A stretch of 64,000 bases of DNA from NCBI GenBank assembly GCA_934643145.1, contig CAKUBM010000011.1:4225-68224 (forward strand), read 5' to 3'. Shown piece by piece: positions 53,855 to 61,517 of the stretch. The number at the start of each line of letters is the position of its first letter. The first letter of the stretch is position 1. A program made the position numbers and the translations under genes. A model generated the notes under the pieces. It saw nothing but the letters and a program-made list of their open reading frames with translations. It was not told the DNA's origin and ran no database searches. The DNA is from an uncultured Collinsella sp. GTDB taxonomy: Bacteria; Actinomycetota; Coriobacteriia; Coriobacteriales; Coriobacteriaceae.

Positions 53855-54058
53855 AATGGACGCGCCAACGGCGCGCCCATTCACTCTATTCCATTCAGCC
53901 CACCTGACCCGAACGGCCGAGTCGTCACGGAACCGAGGGGCCGGGCGCAGGGCCTTGCCTCTCAATGAGTTCCCTTCAAAACAATGGGCGTGCCGACGGC
54001 ACGCCCATTCACTCTATTCAATTCAGCCCGTCTGACCCGAACGGCCGAGTCGTTGCAG
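53855..54058. repeat. Two direct copies of a ~120-bp unit headed by a covarying hairpin
   Basis: Copies start at 53855 and 53983 (128 bp apart). Each opens with a hairpin: GGCGTGCC-GACG-GGCACGCC type in copy 2, and GGACGCGCC-AACG-GGCGCGCCC in copy 1. The T-A pair of one is C-G in the other. Then both share CATTCACTCTATT, ATTCAGCCC, CTGACCCGAACGGCCGAGTC and, near the end, AATGAGTTCC. Copy 2 continues into the large palindrome at 54059. No gene in 53798-54202. Confidence 0.75.
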
Positions 54059-54197
54059 AACCCGGGAGCCCCGGCAGGGCGGGTGCTTGCTCAAAATGAG
54101 TTCCGCACGCAAAGAAGGCCACTTAATGTGGCCTTCGTCTTGCGCAGGACTGTTCGAAATTTTGAGGAAGCACCCGCCCTGCCGGGGCTCCCGGGTT
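54059..54197. repeat. Large nested palindrome (family member 2)
   Basis: Outer arms of 39 bases (54059-54097 and 54159-54197) differ at one position and contain GGGAGCCCCGGCAGGGCGGG. The inner hairpin is GAAGGCCAC (54114-54122) with GTGGCCTTC (54128-54136), loop TTAAT. On the opposite strand it shares with the element at 33637-33770 the blocks ACAGTCCTG, ACATTAAGT and GTGCGGAACTC. It ends 5 bp past the gatB stop and probably also stops gatCAB transcription. Confidence 0.85.
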
Positions 54198-54202
54198 CCC
54201 GC

Positions 54203-55879
54203 TTACGAGAGCGACGTTCTCAGCAACTCGTTGAAGAGCTTCGGGTTGCCCTTGCCGCGGCTCGCCTTCATGCACTGGCCCACCAAAAAGCCGATGACCT
54301 TCTGGTTTCCGTCGCGGTACTGCTGCGCCTGATCGGCACAGTTAGCCAGCACCTCGTCCACAATCGGCTGCAGCGCGCCGGCATCGCTCACCTGACGCAT
54401 ACCGCGCTCGTCGACGATCTTGTTGGGGTCGTCGCCGGTCTGGGCCATGGCCTCAAAGACCTCGTGCGCTTGGTTGGAGCTGATGGCATCGGTCGCCAGC
54501 AGCTTGGCAAGAGCTGCCACCTGAGCCGGCGCGATACCGGACTCGGCGAGCGACACGCCCGCGCCCTTAAGGTAGGCGATCATCTCGTTGACCAGCAGGT
54601 TCGCGACCGTCTGGGCCTCCTTGCCGGCCATACCGGCAGCGGCGGCCTCAAAGAAGTCGGCAAACTCCGGGTCGCCGGCGATTTGCTCGGCGTCGGCCGC
54701 CTTAATGCCAAAGTCGGCCTCAAAACGGGCGCGCTTGGCATCGGGCAGCTCGGGAATCTCGCCACGGCAGCGGTCGATGAACTCGTCGTCCAGATCGAAC
54801 GGCGCCAGGTCGGGATCGGGGAACAGACGATAGTCGTCTGCCGTTTCCTTCACACGCATGACCACGGTGCGCTTGCGGCTGGGCTCCCAGTGACGGGTCT
54901 CCTGATAGATGATGCCGCCCTCCTCGAGCACCTCGGCCTGGCGGCAGATCTCGTAGGCAAGGCCGTCGTGCAAGCTCTTAAACGAGTTAAGGTTCTTAAG
55001 CTCGGTCTTGGTGCCCAGCTTGGTCTCGCCGCGGCGGCGCAGCGACACGTTGCCGTCGCAGCGCATGGAACCCTTCTCCATGGAGCAGTCCGAAATGCCC
55101 AGCGTCACAAAAATGCGACGGAGCTTCTCCATAAACAGGCGCGCCTCCTCGGGCGTACGCAGGTCGGGCTCAGTCACGAGCTCAATCAAAGGCGTGCCGC
55201 AGCGGTTGTAGTCGACAAGCGACTCGGCCGCGGCAGTAATGCGGCCCTCGGCGCCACCCACGTGGACCATCTTGGCGGCGTCCTCCTCCATGTGGATGCG
55301 CAGGATGCGAATGGGCACCGTGTAGGAACCGTCCTCGCGACGCTCGGGCATCTGCAGGCTGGACGCATCGTAGCTGGCCAGGTGGCCGGCGCGCTGGTTG
55401 CCCTCGCGCATGGTCGACGTCATGGACGTGGACAGGCCCTCGGCGTTGGCCGAAGCGCTCGCCAGACTCTGGGCTTCGGCCTCGCCAAACGCGCAGTCGG
55501 GGCGCTCGGCGGCGCCGCGACCGGTCACGTCCAGGTCCAGGTGACCGTACATGGCAAAGGCGACCGGACCCTGCGTGGTCTGGAAGTTCTTGGCCATATC
55601 GGGATAGAAGTAGTGCTTGCGGTAGAACATCGAGTGGCGCTGAATCTCGCAGTTGGTAGCGAGGCCGGCCTTGACGATGCTCTCGATGGCGCGCTTGTTG
55701 GGCACCGGCAGGGCACCGGGCAGGCCCAGGCACACCGGGCACACGTTGGCGTTGGGCTCGTCATCGTGGCTGAGCTTGCAATTGCAGAACATCTTGGTAT
55801 CGAGTGCGGTGAGCTCGGTATGGATCTCCAGGCCGATCACGGCCTCCCAATCCTGCAGGACCTCGGAAAGCTCCTTCAT
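54203..55879 (-). CDS. gatB: Asp-tRNA(Asn)/Glu-tRNA(Gln) amidotransferase subunit B
   Basis: 558 residues, longer than the usual 475-510. N-terminal EAVIGLEIHTELTALDTKMFC, zinc-site cysteines in MFCNCKLSHDDEPNANVCPVC, the GatB signature FYRKHYFYPDMAKNFQ, the cradle domain, and a C-terminal YqeY-like tail domain. Third gene of gatCAB; the ATG at 55879 overlaps the gatA stop. Binds tRNA and activates the acyl group for amidation. Confidence 0.96.
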   Translation of the reverse strand: MKELSEVLQDWEAVIGLEIHTELTALDTKMFCNCKLSHDDEPNANVCPVCLGLPGALPVPNKRAIESIVKAGLATNCEIQRHSMFYRKHYFYPDMAKNFQTTQGPVAFAMYGHLDLDVTGRGAAERPDCAFGEAEAQSLASASANAEGLSTSMTSTMREGNQRAGHLASYDASSLQMPERREDGSYTVPIRILRIHMEEDAAKMVHVGGAEGRITAAAESLVDYNRCGTPLIELVTEPDLRTPEEARLFMEKLRRIFVTLGISDCSMEKGSMRCDGNVSLRRRGETKLGTKTELKNLNSFKSLHDGLAYEICRQAEVLEEGGIIYQETRHWEPSRKRTVVMRVKETADDYRLFPDPDLAPFDLDDEFIDRCRGEIPELPDAKRARFEADFGIKAADAEQIAGDPEFADFFEAAAAGMAGKEAQTVANLLVNEMIAYLKGAGVSLAESGIAPAQVAALAKLLATDAISSNQAHEVFEAMAQTGDDPNKIVDERGMRQVSDAGALQPIVDEVLANCADQAQQYRDGNQKVIGFLVGQCMKASRGKGNPKLFNELLRTSLS

Positions 55880-57393
55880 TACAGCTCGCCTCCCTTCCCG
55901 GCAAAATCGGGCGCGACGGAAAGCGCGGGCGCACCCGTGGCGGTATCGGCAAAGCCGCGCTCCAGGGCACGGGCAAACGTGAGCAGCTGACGGTCCTTAA
56001 AGGCCGGACCCACCAGCTGGGCAGAAACGGGCAGCTTGCTGTCCTCGCCCAGGCCCAGCGGCACCGAGATACCGCCGTTGCCGCAAATGTTGAGCGAGAT
56101 GGTGTACAGGTCGGAGAGATACATCTGCGTGGGGTCGCTGATCTCGCCAAACTTAAAGGCCGTGCGCGGCGAGGCGGGCATGAGGATGGTGTCCACCTTG
56201 GCATACGCGGCATCGTAGTCCTGCGTGATGAGCGTGCGGGCCTTTTGCGCGGCGTAGTAGTACTTGTCGTACACGCCCGAGCTCAGCAGGTAGGCGCCGA
56301 GCATCTGACGGCGCTTGGCCTCGGCACCAAAGCCGTGGGCGCGCGACAGCGAGCTCTGGTCGGACAGGTTGGCGCAGCCCTCCTCCTGATAGCCGTAGCG
56401 AATGCCGTCAAAACGGGCTAGGTTGGAGAATGCCTCGGCCGGGCCGATGACGTAGTAGGCGGCGATTGCGGCGTCCAGGTGCGGCAGGTCGACCTCGACC
56501 AGCTCGGCGCCCTGGTTCCGCAGCTCCTGGGCGGCGCGCTGAACAGCGGCCTTGACCTCGGGCGTCAGGCCCTCGGCCTCCATAAACGCGGGGATGATGC
56601 CCACGCGCTTGCCCTCGATGCTGTCGTTGAGATGCTCGGTAAAGTCGACGGCGCAATCCTGGCTGGTGCAGTCGTACGGATCGTGGCCCGCGCCGGTAAG
56701 CGCGTTCATGGCCAGCGCGACATCCTCGACCGTGCGGCCAAAGGGGCCCACCTGGTCGAGCGACGAGCCAAAGGCAACCACGCCGTAACGGCTCACGGCG
56801 CCATACGTGGGCTTAAAGCCCACCACGCCGCACAGCGACGCCGGCTGGCGAATGGAGCCGCCGGTGTCCGAGCCCAGCGAGAGCGCGACCTCGCCCGCGG
56901 CGACGGCTGCAGCAGAGCCGCCCGAGGAGCCGCCGGGCACGCGCTCGGTATCCCAGGGGTTGTTGGTGCGATGGAACGCCGAGCTCTCGGTAGAGCTGCC
57001 AAAGGCAAACTCGTCCATGTTGGCTTTGCCCATGGGCAGGCAGCCGGCATCGAGCATGCGCTGGACGCAGGTGGCGGTGTAGACGCTCTGGTAGTCCCCA
57101 AGCATGCGGGAAGCGCAGGTGGTGCGCGTGCCCACGAGGTTCATGTTGTCCTTAATGGCCAGCGGCACGCCCGCGAGCGGGGGCAGCGGCTTGCCTGCGG
57201 AGCGATCGGCATCCACGCGCGCGGCGGCCTCGAGCGCAAGCTCGGGCGCCACCTGCAGGAATGCCTGGACCCCGCCCTCGCGCGCCTCGATGGCGGCAAG
57301 GGAGGCCTGGGCCACCTCGGTAGCCGTAAAGTCGCCGGCGGCAACGCCCGCGGCGATCTGGGCGGCGGTAAGGGAATCGAAGCTCTGCGCCAT
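55879..57393 (-). CDS. gatA: Asp/Glu-tRNA amidotransferase subunit A
   Basis: 504 residues. Amidase signature with Ser-cisSer-Lys triad: AIKDNMNLVGT (Lys), GGSSGGSAAAVAAG and SLGSDTGGSIRQPAS near 160-182. Releases ammonia from glutamine and passes it to GatB. Its ATG overlaps the gatC stop by one base and its stop overlaps gatB start, so the three are coupled. Confidence 0.97.
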   Translation of the reverse strand: MAQSFDSLTAAQIAAGVAAGDFTATEVAQASLAAIEAREGGVQAFLQVAPELALEAAARVDADRSAGKPLPPLAGVPLAIKDNMNLVGTRTTCASRMLGDYQSVYTATCVQRMLDAGCLPMGKANMDEFAFGSSTESSAFHRTNNPWDTERVPGGSSGGSAAAVAAGEVALSLGSDTGGSIRQPASLCGVVGFKPTYGAVSRYGVVAFGSSLDQVGPFGRTVEDVALAMNALTGAGHDPYDCTSQDCAVDFTEHLNDSIEGKRVGIIPAFMEAEGLTPEVKAAVQRAAQELRNQGAELVEVDLPHLDAAIAAYYVIGPAEAFSNLARFDGIRYGYQEEGCANLSDQSSLSRAHGFGAEAKRRQMLGAYLLSSGVYDKYYYAAQKARTLITQDYDAAYAKVDTILMPASPRTAFKFGEISDPTQMYLSDLYTISLNICGNGGISVPLGLGEDSKLPVSAQLVGPAFKDRQLLTFARALERGFADTATGAPALSVAPDFAGKGGEL

Positions 57394-57704
57394 TACTCGC
57401 TCTCCCCCTCTCCCAAAATGGACGGCACGCGGAAGTAGCGGTCGCGCGCGCTGCCGGCATTTTCGAGCGCAACGTCGAGCGGCAGGTCGCGCTCGGGCTC
57501 GCGCAGGTCGTCGCCCATCACGTTGGACAGGCTTCCGATAGGATGGAACGTGGGCTCCACGTCGGGCAAGTCATATTGCAAGACGGGCTCGAGCATCTGG
57601 ACGGCGTCGTTCATGTAGGACGTCATCTGGGTGAGCTCGTCATCGGTCAGTGCGATCTTTGCGTACTCGGCGATGCCGCGCACGTCTTTCTCGCTGAGTG
57701 CCAT
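57393..57704 (-). CDS. gatC: Asp/Glu-tRNA amidotransferase subunit C
   Basis: 103 residues. DVRGIAEYAKIALTDDELTQM helix and the conserved VLQYDLPDVEPTFHP segment are GatC features. GGAAGGGAG precedes ATG 57704. It heads the gatCAB operon. A -10 TATACT on the minus strand is at 57745-57740, giving a leader of about 29 bases. Stabilises the GatA-GatB complex. Confidence 0.94.
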   Translation of the reverse strand: MALSEKDVRGIAEYAKIALTDDELTQMTSYMNDAVQMLEPVLQYDLPDVEPTFHPIGSLSNVMGDDLREPERDLPLDVALENAGSARDRYFRVPSILGEGESE

Positions 57705-57739
57705 AGGCGCTCCCTTCCGCATAACAGATAAACCGCTCT

Positions 57740-57745
57740 AGTATA
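57740..57745 (-). promoter_or_regulatory. -10 element of gatCAB
   Basis: TATACT read on the minus strand. No convincing -35 at 16-18 bases. The direct repeats at 57838-57913 lie upstream and may bind an activator. Confidence 0.5.
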
Positions 57746-57837
57746 CAAGGCAACGCCACTTGGAGCAGGTGCTTTACCCAAATGCAGCGAAAACGTAACG
57801 AGGGAGGCGGTTGGCAGGCGGCAGGCTGGCGGTTCTG

Positions 57838-57966
57838 CAGCGAAACCGCACCGTCCACAGCGAAAACCGTCTCGACCACAACGAAAACCGTCGCGCCCGC
57901 AATGAAAAGCATCACAACATTCGACGCTTTTCGTCAAAATCGCGATTTTCATCGAATGTTGTGATG
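57838..57966. repeat. Four 21-bp direct repeats merging into a nested palindrome
   Basis: CA(G/A)CGAAAACCG-type units start at 57838, 57858, 57879 and 57900 (spacing 20, 21, 21), about two helix turns. The last unit runs into CATCACAACATTCGA (57910-57924), which pairs exactly with 57952-57966. Within that loop AAAATCGCGATTTT (57936-57949) is a perfect 14-bp palindrome. Not coding. Lies upstream of gatC and downstream of the sortase. Confidence 0.75.
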
Positions 57967-57980
57967 GTTTGGAAGTCCCG

Positions 57981-58015
57981 ACCACCACAAAGGTGCCTGT
58001 CCCCATTGCGGTGGT
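57981..58015. repeat. REP-like palindrome, reversed near-copy of 24785-24821
   Basis: ACCACCACAAAGGTGCCTGT then CCCCATTGCGGTGGT. Relative to the reverse complement of the element at 24785-24821 it differs at two positions. Immediately follows the sortase stop. Confidence 0.8.
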
Positions 58016-58028
58016 TCTGGAGAATGTC

Positions 58029-58967
58029 TTATGCCGAGGCCTTGGCCTTGCGGCGCTTGCGGACCGCGTGGATCACGATGTCCAGCAGCAACAGCACAAT
58101 GGCTACGACCACGATGAGCACGGCAAACTCGCGCTTGCCCCAGTGGCGGCCGGCCAGCGACTTTTGCTTGTCGACGTCCTTCTTGCTGTACTTGGTGCGC
58201 ACGCAATGCACCAGCAGACGGTGATCGTTCACGCCATAGGGCGTGCAGGTGACGAGCGTCAGCTTGTCGGCGCCGGGCTCGATGGTCAGCGATTCCATCT
58301 CCTCGGGCAGCACGACCTCGGAGTCGACCATCTTGTAGGCAAGCGTCTTGTTCATGGTGTGCAGCAGCACCAGGTCGCCGGGCTCCAGCGAGTGGATGTC
58401 GTCGAACATGCTCAGGTTGCGCATGCCCGAGTGCGCGGTGAGCACGCAATGCGTCGAGCTGCCGCCCACCGGCAGGCTCGTGCCCTCCAGGTGGCCGACG
58501 CCCGCCATAAGGACTTCCTCGCTCGTGCCGTGGTAGATGGGCATGCTCACGTCGATGGAGGGGATCTCGACCCAACTCATCATGGGGTCGCGGTCAAAGA
58601 TGAGCTGCTGATCGTAGGGCTCGATCTGGTCGGCGGGAAGCTCGGTGGCCTCGCCGGCAAGTTGCTCGTTAAAGGAGCGCGCTTGGAGTAGAATGCGCTC
58701 GCGCTCCTCTTCGGAGAGCGCGTCCACGGTGCTGGACACGGTGCTGATCTGGTTGAACACGCCCGAGGCCTCGAGCCGGTCCAAGATCCACGGCCAAGTC
58801 ATAAGGCCCACGCCAATAAGGATGATGACGATAGTGATGAGCCGGTCGGCCCAGCGCGGCAGCCGCTTGCGACGACGCTTGGGCTTTGGTTGAGGTTTGG
58901 GCTGGGGGCTTGAGCCACCGTTATCCACGGCGTTGTTGCTCTTCATATGTTTGGCGCCCTGCACCAT
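58029..58967 (-). CDS. Class C sortase
   Basis: 312 residues. Basic cytoplasmic N-terminus, one membrane span near residues 42-62 and a second hydrophobic anchor near the C-terminus (LIVVVAIVLLLLDIVI). Active site: His in VLTAHSGM near 175, Cys in TLVTCTPYG near 240 and Arg in NDHRLLVHCVR. GHLEGTSLPVGGSSTHCV is the class C core. The lid that normally reads DPW/DPF is DPM here (IFDRDPMMSWVEI). Polymerises pilin subunits. GGAG precedes ATG 58967. It lies 3 kb from the LPXTG pilin on the same strand, separated by toxin-antitoxin genes. Confidence 0.9.
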   Translation of the reverse strand: MVQGAKHMKSNNAVDNGGSSPQPKPQPKPKRRRKRLPRWADRLITIVIILIGVGLMTWPWILDRLEASGVFNQISTVSSTVDALSEEERERILLQARSFNEQLAGEATELPADQIEPYDQQLIFDRDPMMSWVEIPSIDVSMPIYHGTSEEVLMAGVGHLEGTSLPVGGSSTHCVLTAHSGMRNLSMFDDIHSLEPGDLVLLHTMNKTLAYKMVDSEVVLPEEMESLTIEPGADKLTLVTCTPYGVNDHRLLVHCVRTKYSKKDVDKQKSLAGRHWGKREFAVLIVVVAIVLLLLDIVIHAVRKRRKAKASA

Positions 58968-59078
58968 CGCCGGTCACTCCTTTACAGCTCAGGTTGTCTA
59001 AACAAATAATAGCCGATTAGCGAGCTCATGCGCCGGACAACGCAGCTAGGCTGCACCGTTCGGGCCACGTAACCCCAC

Positions 59079-59852
59079 TCAACCAATCAAGCCATATGTT
59101 GCTTTCATCGTCTCGAGCAACTGCGCCATCGTTACGCCCGCAACCCCGATCTGTTTCAGATTGACGTCGCCCACCTCGCAATCTTTAACAAACGCAAGCA
59201 TATCGTCCTTCAGTTCTCCGCCCAGATCGACACCTTCCGACTCGCCAAGCAGCTGAGCAAGCCTCAGCGCATCGCGTTTATGCTTTTTGACCTTCCTCGA
59301 GTCAACGTTCTCCCCGGCCTCCCTTCTAGCTTTTAGGTCGAGATACGCCTTCGCTTTGAACGGGACAATGTATTCCGTATCCAGGACCGAAACACCGTCT
59401 ACTGTCCGAATTCCCTGAAGAAACAAGCTGTAGTAGGCATCGTCCAGCAAAATAGCCGAAAGACTGCTTATGTTTTCATCAACGTGAATTGGCGTCACAT
59501 CGACTCCCTCACGAGCCTTTAGAAAGTCGGGGCACTTCGCGAAGAGCTCGATCATATGGGGATAACCCGGCCTCTTTGGTTCCGTAAACCGATAAAAACA
59601 CGAGGCTTCGCTTTCACCCCAGCCGCAGCGGTAGCCGCCATCACGCACCAAGGTCCATATGGCTTCGGCCGTCTGAGGCAACCGGTCATCGGCGACAATG
59701 ACCACATCAAAATCGTGGGTCGCCCTAAACGAAAGTCCCGCCTCCGCGAGCAAAATGTCGCATGCTGTGCCGCCGATAAGGGCATACGACCCTTCAGCTT
59801 CCTGCATATGCTGCCGAAATTCTTGGAGACCTTCTACAGCGCTTCCTGCCAT
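59079..59852 (-). CDS. AbiEii-like nucleotidyltransferase (probable toxin)
   Basis: 257 residues. Nucleotidyltransferase motif GGTACDILL near residue 27 with the paired acidic residues in THDFDVVIVAD near 45. Phosphate-contacting and helical C-terminus rich in Lys/Asp (RREAGENVDSRKVKKHKRDAL). Start at 59852 overlaps the upstream gene by 19 bp, typical of a toxin-antitoxin operon. Similar NTases (AbiEii, MenT) block growth by modifying tRNA or NTP-dependent targets. GGAAAGGA precedes the ATG. Second gene. Confidence 0.8.
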   Translation of the reverse strand: MAGSAVEGLQEFRQHMQEAEGSYALIGGTACDILLAEAGLSFRATHDFDVVIVADDRLPQTAEAIWTLVRDGGYRCGWGESEASCFYRFTEPKRPGYPHMIELFAKCPDFLKAREGVDVTPIHVDENISSLSAILLDDAYYSLFLQGIRTVDGVSVLDTEYIVPFKAKAYLDLKARREAGENVDSRKVKKHKRDALRLAQLLGESEGVDLGGELKDDMLAFVKDCEVGDVNLKQIGVAGVTMAQLLETMKATYGLIG

Positions 59853-60802
59853 GGATATTCCTTTCCAAACATGCGATCGACTTCGAGCTGAATTCGTTCA
59901 TCGTCGATTGCCGCCAAAGATAGCGCAAGTGAAATGTCGTCGATACGGGAGGAGTCGGCAAACACGGGCGCATAGCGCCACACTTGGATCATCGCCGTTT
60001 CGTTATCCGGCAGTTCCCCGTCTGCGACTTCAAGGTCACGCAGCTCACGCCATGCACTTCTTAAGACAGCCTTTTGCTCCACGCCCGACGCAGCGAGCAT
60101 CGAACGCGCAGCGAGCGCCGTCTCCCCAGCGTCAGCAAGGCGATCGATCTGTGGTGCCTTCCTTGCAAAAATAACCTTCGAGACAGGCGAGGAAAGCTCT
60201 GCAATGTGCTCACTGAGCAGAAGATCCACGACCACGGGTAACACAATGACACGCCGTTCGCGCCGCTCGCGCCTTGCGAGCCCCCTGTCTACAAGCTCGG
60301 TTATGGCCTCGCTCGCACGGCTTGCCGAAATCCCGAGCGCACGACAAAGGTCATCGGGATGATATGACTCCTGACCTGCTCCCCAGATTGCGGCAGCCTG
60401 CGCGTTGGGTGACATCTTGGTCGCGCGATTATGAAACCGGGCACCGCGTCTCTCCGTATAGGCAGCGCCCATAAATGGAAGAAAAGCCTGTCTACCGGGG
60501 CAAACAAAGGGAATCCCTTGCGCGACCAATGCCTTGCGCTGGCGCGCATCGGCATCAGGGAACGAAATGACAACAGGAGCCTCCGAACGCAAGGTTAGCT
60601 GGCTATAGACCCTTTTGGCCTCGGGAAGCCCGACGCCAGTAGGCAAGCTTGCAAGCAAAAAAGAAAAACCATTTGCGTCAACGGCGCGAACCTCAATCGA
60701 CCGCAGATGCAGCGGCAAGTGTGCGGATCCAGGCCAAGTTTTAGCCTTGGCGGAGAGGCCCAGTGCTTCTTGTAAGTAGGTAAGCGCTTCGTTCATTTCC
60801 AT
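59834..60802 (-). CDS. Winged-helix AbiEi-like antitoxin
   Basis: 322 residues. A helix-turn-helix lies near 145-190 (YHPDDLCRALGISASRASEAITELVDRGLARRERRER; shown in part), flanked by large domains. No transmembrane segment. Encoded directly before, and overlapping, a nucleotidyltransferase gene: the AbiE type IV order, antitoxin first. An inverted repeat TTCCA-N8-TGGAA over the promoter fits self-repression. ATG 60802 has only a weak ribosome site; an ATG two codons later is also possible. Confidence 0.75.
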   Translation of the reverse strand: MEMNEALTYLQEALGLSAKAKTWPGSAHLPLHLRSIEVRAVDANGFSFLLASLPTGVGLPEAKRVYSQLTLRSEAPVVISFPDADARQRKALVAQGIPFVCPGRQAFLPFMGAAYTERRGARFHNRATKMSPNAQAAAIWGAGQESYHPDDLCRALGISASRASEAITELVDRGLARRERRERRVIVLPVVVDLLLSEHIAELSSPVSKVIFARKAPQIDRLADAGETALAARSMLAASGVEQKAVLRSAWRELRDLEVADGELPDNETAMIQVWRYAPVFADSSRIDDISLALSLAAIDDERIQLEVDRMFGKEYPWQEAL

Positions 60803-60816
60803 CTTTTTCGCTTAGT

Positions 60817-60838
60817 TCCAGTTGATATTGGAATTATA
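60817..60838 (-). promoter_or_regulatory. AbiE-like operon promoter with operator
   Basis: TATAAT on the minus strand at 60838-60833. The inverted repeat TTCCA (60817-60821) and TGGAA (60830-60834) overlaps its downstream side and the start of transcription, where an AbiEi-type repressor could bind. No good -35 found. Confidence 0.6.
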
Positions 60839-60885
60839 CATAATTTTCGGAAATGATGTGATTTCTATCAGGTATGGGCCCGTAT

Positions 60886-60933
60886 TTGAGTTTTCAAAAT
60901 ATCCCGAATCGGCGGGGCGATTCGGGATAGAAT
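60886..60933 (+). promoter_or_regulatory. sRNA promoter region, copy A
   Basis: TAGAAT (60928-60933) is the -10. An inverted repeat CCCGAATC-N8-GATTCGGG (60903-60926) occupies the -35 region and is kept in copy B with a different centre, as for a regulator site. TTGAGTTTTCAAAAT precedes it in both copies. Confidence 0.6.
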
Positions 60934-60939
60934 GTCTGT

Positions 60940-61036
60940 AGAAAACGACGCATCCCGCGTAAGTGTTAAGGAGCGCGGGCGGCCTAGTTTTCTAACGTGT
61001 TAAACGGCCGGGCTGCAACCCCGGCCGTTCTTATTT
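60940..61036 (+). ncRNA. Structured small RNA, copy A (candidate type I antitoxin or regulator)
   Basis: About 97 nt from near 60940. Stem AGAAAAC (60940-60946) with GTTTTCT (60987-60993), inner stem CCCGCG with CGCGGG, then terminator AACGGCCGGG (61003-61012) with CCCGGCCGTT (61020-61029) and UUCUUAUUU. Copy B preserves each stem through paired base changes. No reading frame. It is convergent with the small membrane protein gene and ends at its stop codon. Confidence 0.7.
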
Positions 61037-61180
61037 GCGCTTGCGGCGCAAACGCCGAGAACCGTCCGCACCGCGCGTGCGCCTACGGACCTTAAACCGA
61101 ACCTCATACGAGTCAAAAAACGCGATGACGAACGTGCCCACCGCCGCGAGGGCGGCGAGCACGTTAAGGAATTTCAGCAT
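61031..61180 (-). CDS. Small basic membrane peptide, copy A (candidate type I toxin)
   Basis: 49 residues: MLKFLNVLAALAAVGTFVIA, then FFDSYEVRFKVRRR and a Lys/Arg-rich tail (RRLRRKRK). A single membrane span at residues 4-22. GGAGGT lies 6 bases before ATG 61180. The stop codon abuts the sRNA terminator, which has A/T flanks on both sides and can end both transcripts. Copy B differs at five C-terminal or single positions only. Size, span and basic tail resemble type I toxins. Expression and toxicity are untested. Frame can be extended to 61258 but no ribosome site supports it. Confidence 0.7.
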   Translation of the reverse strand: MLKFLNVLAALAAVGTFVIAFFDSYEVRFKVRRRTRGADGSRRLRRKRK

Positions 61181-61204
61181 TTGGGGACCTCCGATCGAGT
61201 CGTC

Positions 61205-61297
61205 GGCCGCCCGCGCACGGGATGCGTCGCAAGGCCATTTTACTGCGAGCGTATGCACCCACGTCTAGCAAACGCAATTTTTGCAAACATTTGTTCG
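61205..61297 (-). promoter_or_regulatory. Membrane-peptide promoter, leader and LexA-type box, copy A
   Basis: Minus-strand TAAAAT (-10) at 61242-61237. Its leader contains CGACGCATCCCG (61229-61218) and GCGCGGGCGGCC (61216-61205), both found in the sRNA too. CGAACAAATGTTTG at 61297-61284 matches the Gram-positive LexA consensus CGAACRNRYGTTYC at 13 of 14 bases. The box sits about 50 bp above the transcription start. Confidence 0.6.
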
Positions 61298-61366
61298 ATG
61301 GTTACACACACGATACTTTGAGCAGCGGAGCCTGGCGGCATTGCCCGGTCAGGCATAGGCCCGTAT

Positions 61367-61414
61367 TTGAGTTTTCAAAATGTCCCGAATCGACAGAGTG
61401 ATTCGGGATACAAT
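61367..61414 (+). promoter_or_regulatory. sRNA promoter region, copy B
   Basis: TACAAT (61409-61414) is a good -10. CCCGAATC-N8-GATTCGGG lies at 61384-61407 with a centre that differs from copy A. TTGAGTTTTCAAAA precedes it. Confidence 0.6.
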
Positions 61415-61420
61415 AGCTAC

Positions 61421-61517
61421 AGGAAACGACGCATCCCGCGTAAATGATCGAAAGCGCGGGCGACCAGTTTCCGGTGTTGTTAAATGCCCGGGCCTCTAAC
61501 CCCGGGCATTCTTATTT
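61421..61517 (+). ncRNA. Structured small RNA, copy B
   Basis: Same layout as copy A, 481 bp downstream. GGAAAC (61422-61427) pairs with GTTTCC (61467-61472), where copy A has A-U at the third pair. The CCCGCG/CGCGGG stem is conserved. The terminator AATGCCCGGG (61483-61492) pairs with CCCGGGCATT (61501-61510), again with paired changes. Loop sequences differ. Confidence 0.7.

Noticed and set aside
53984..55990. A 668-codon open frame on the plus strand
   Set aside because: Antisense to gatB and crossing the large palindrome and repeat units; not a protein gene.
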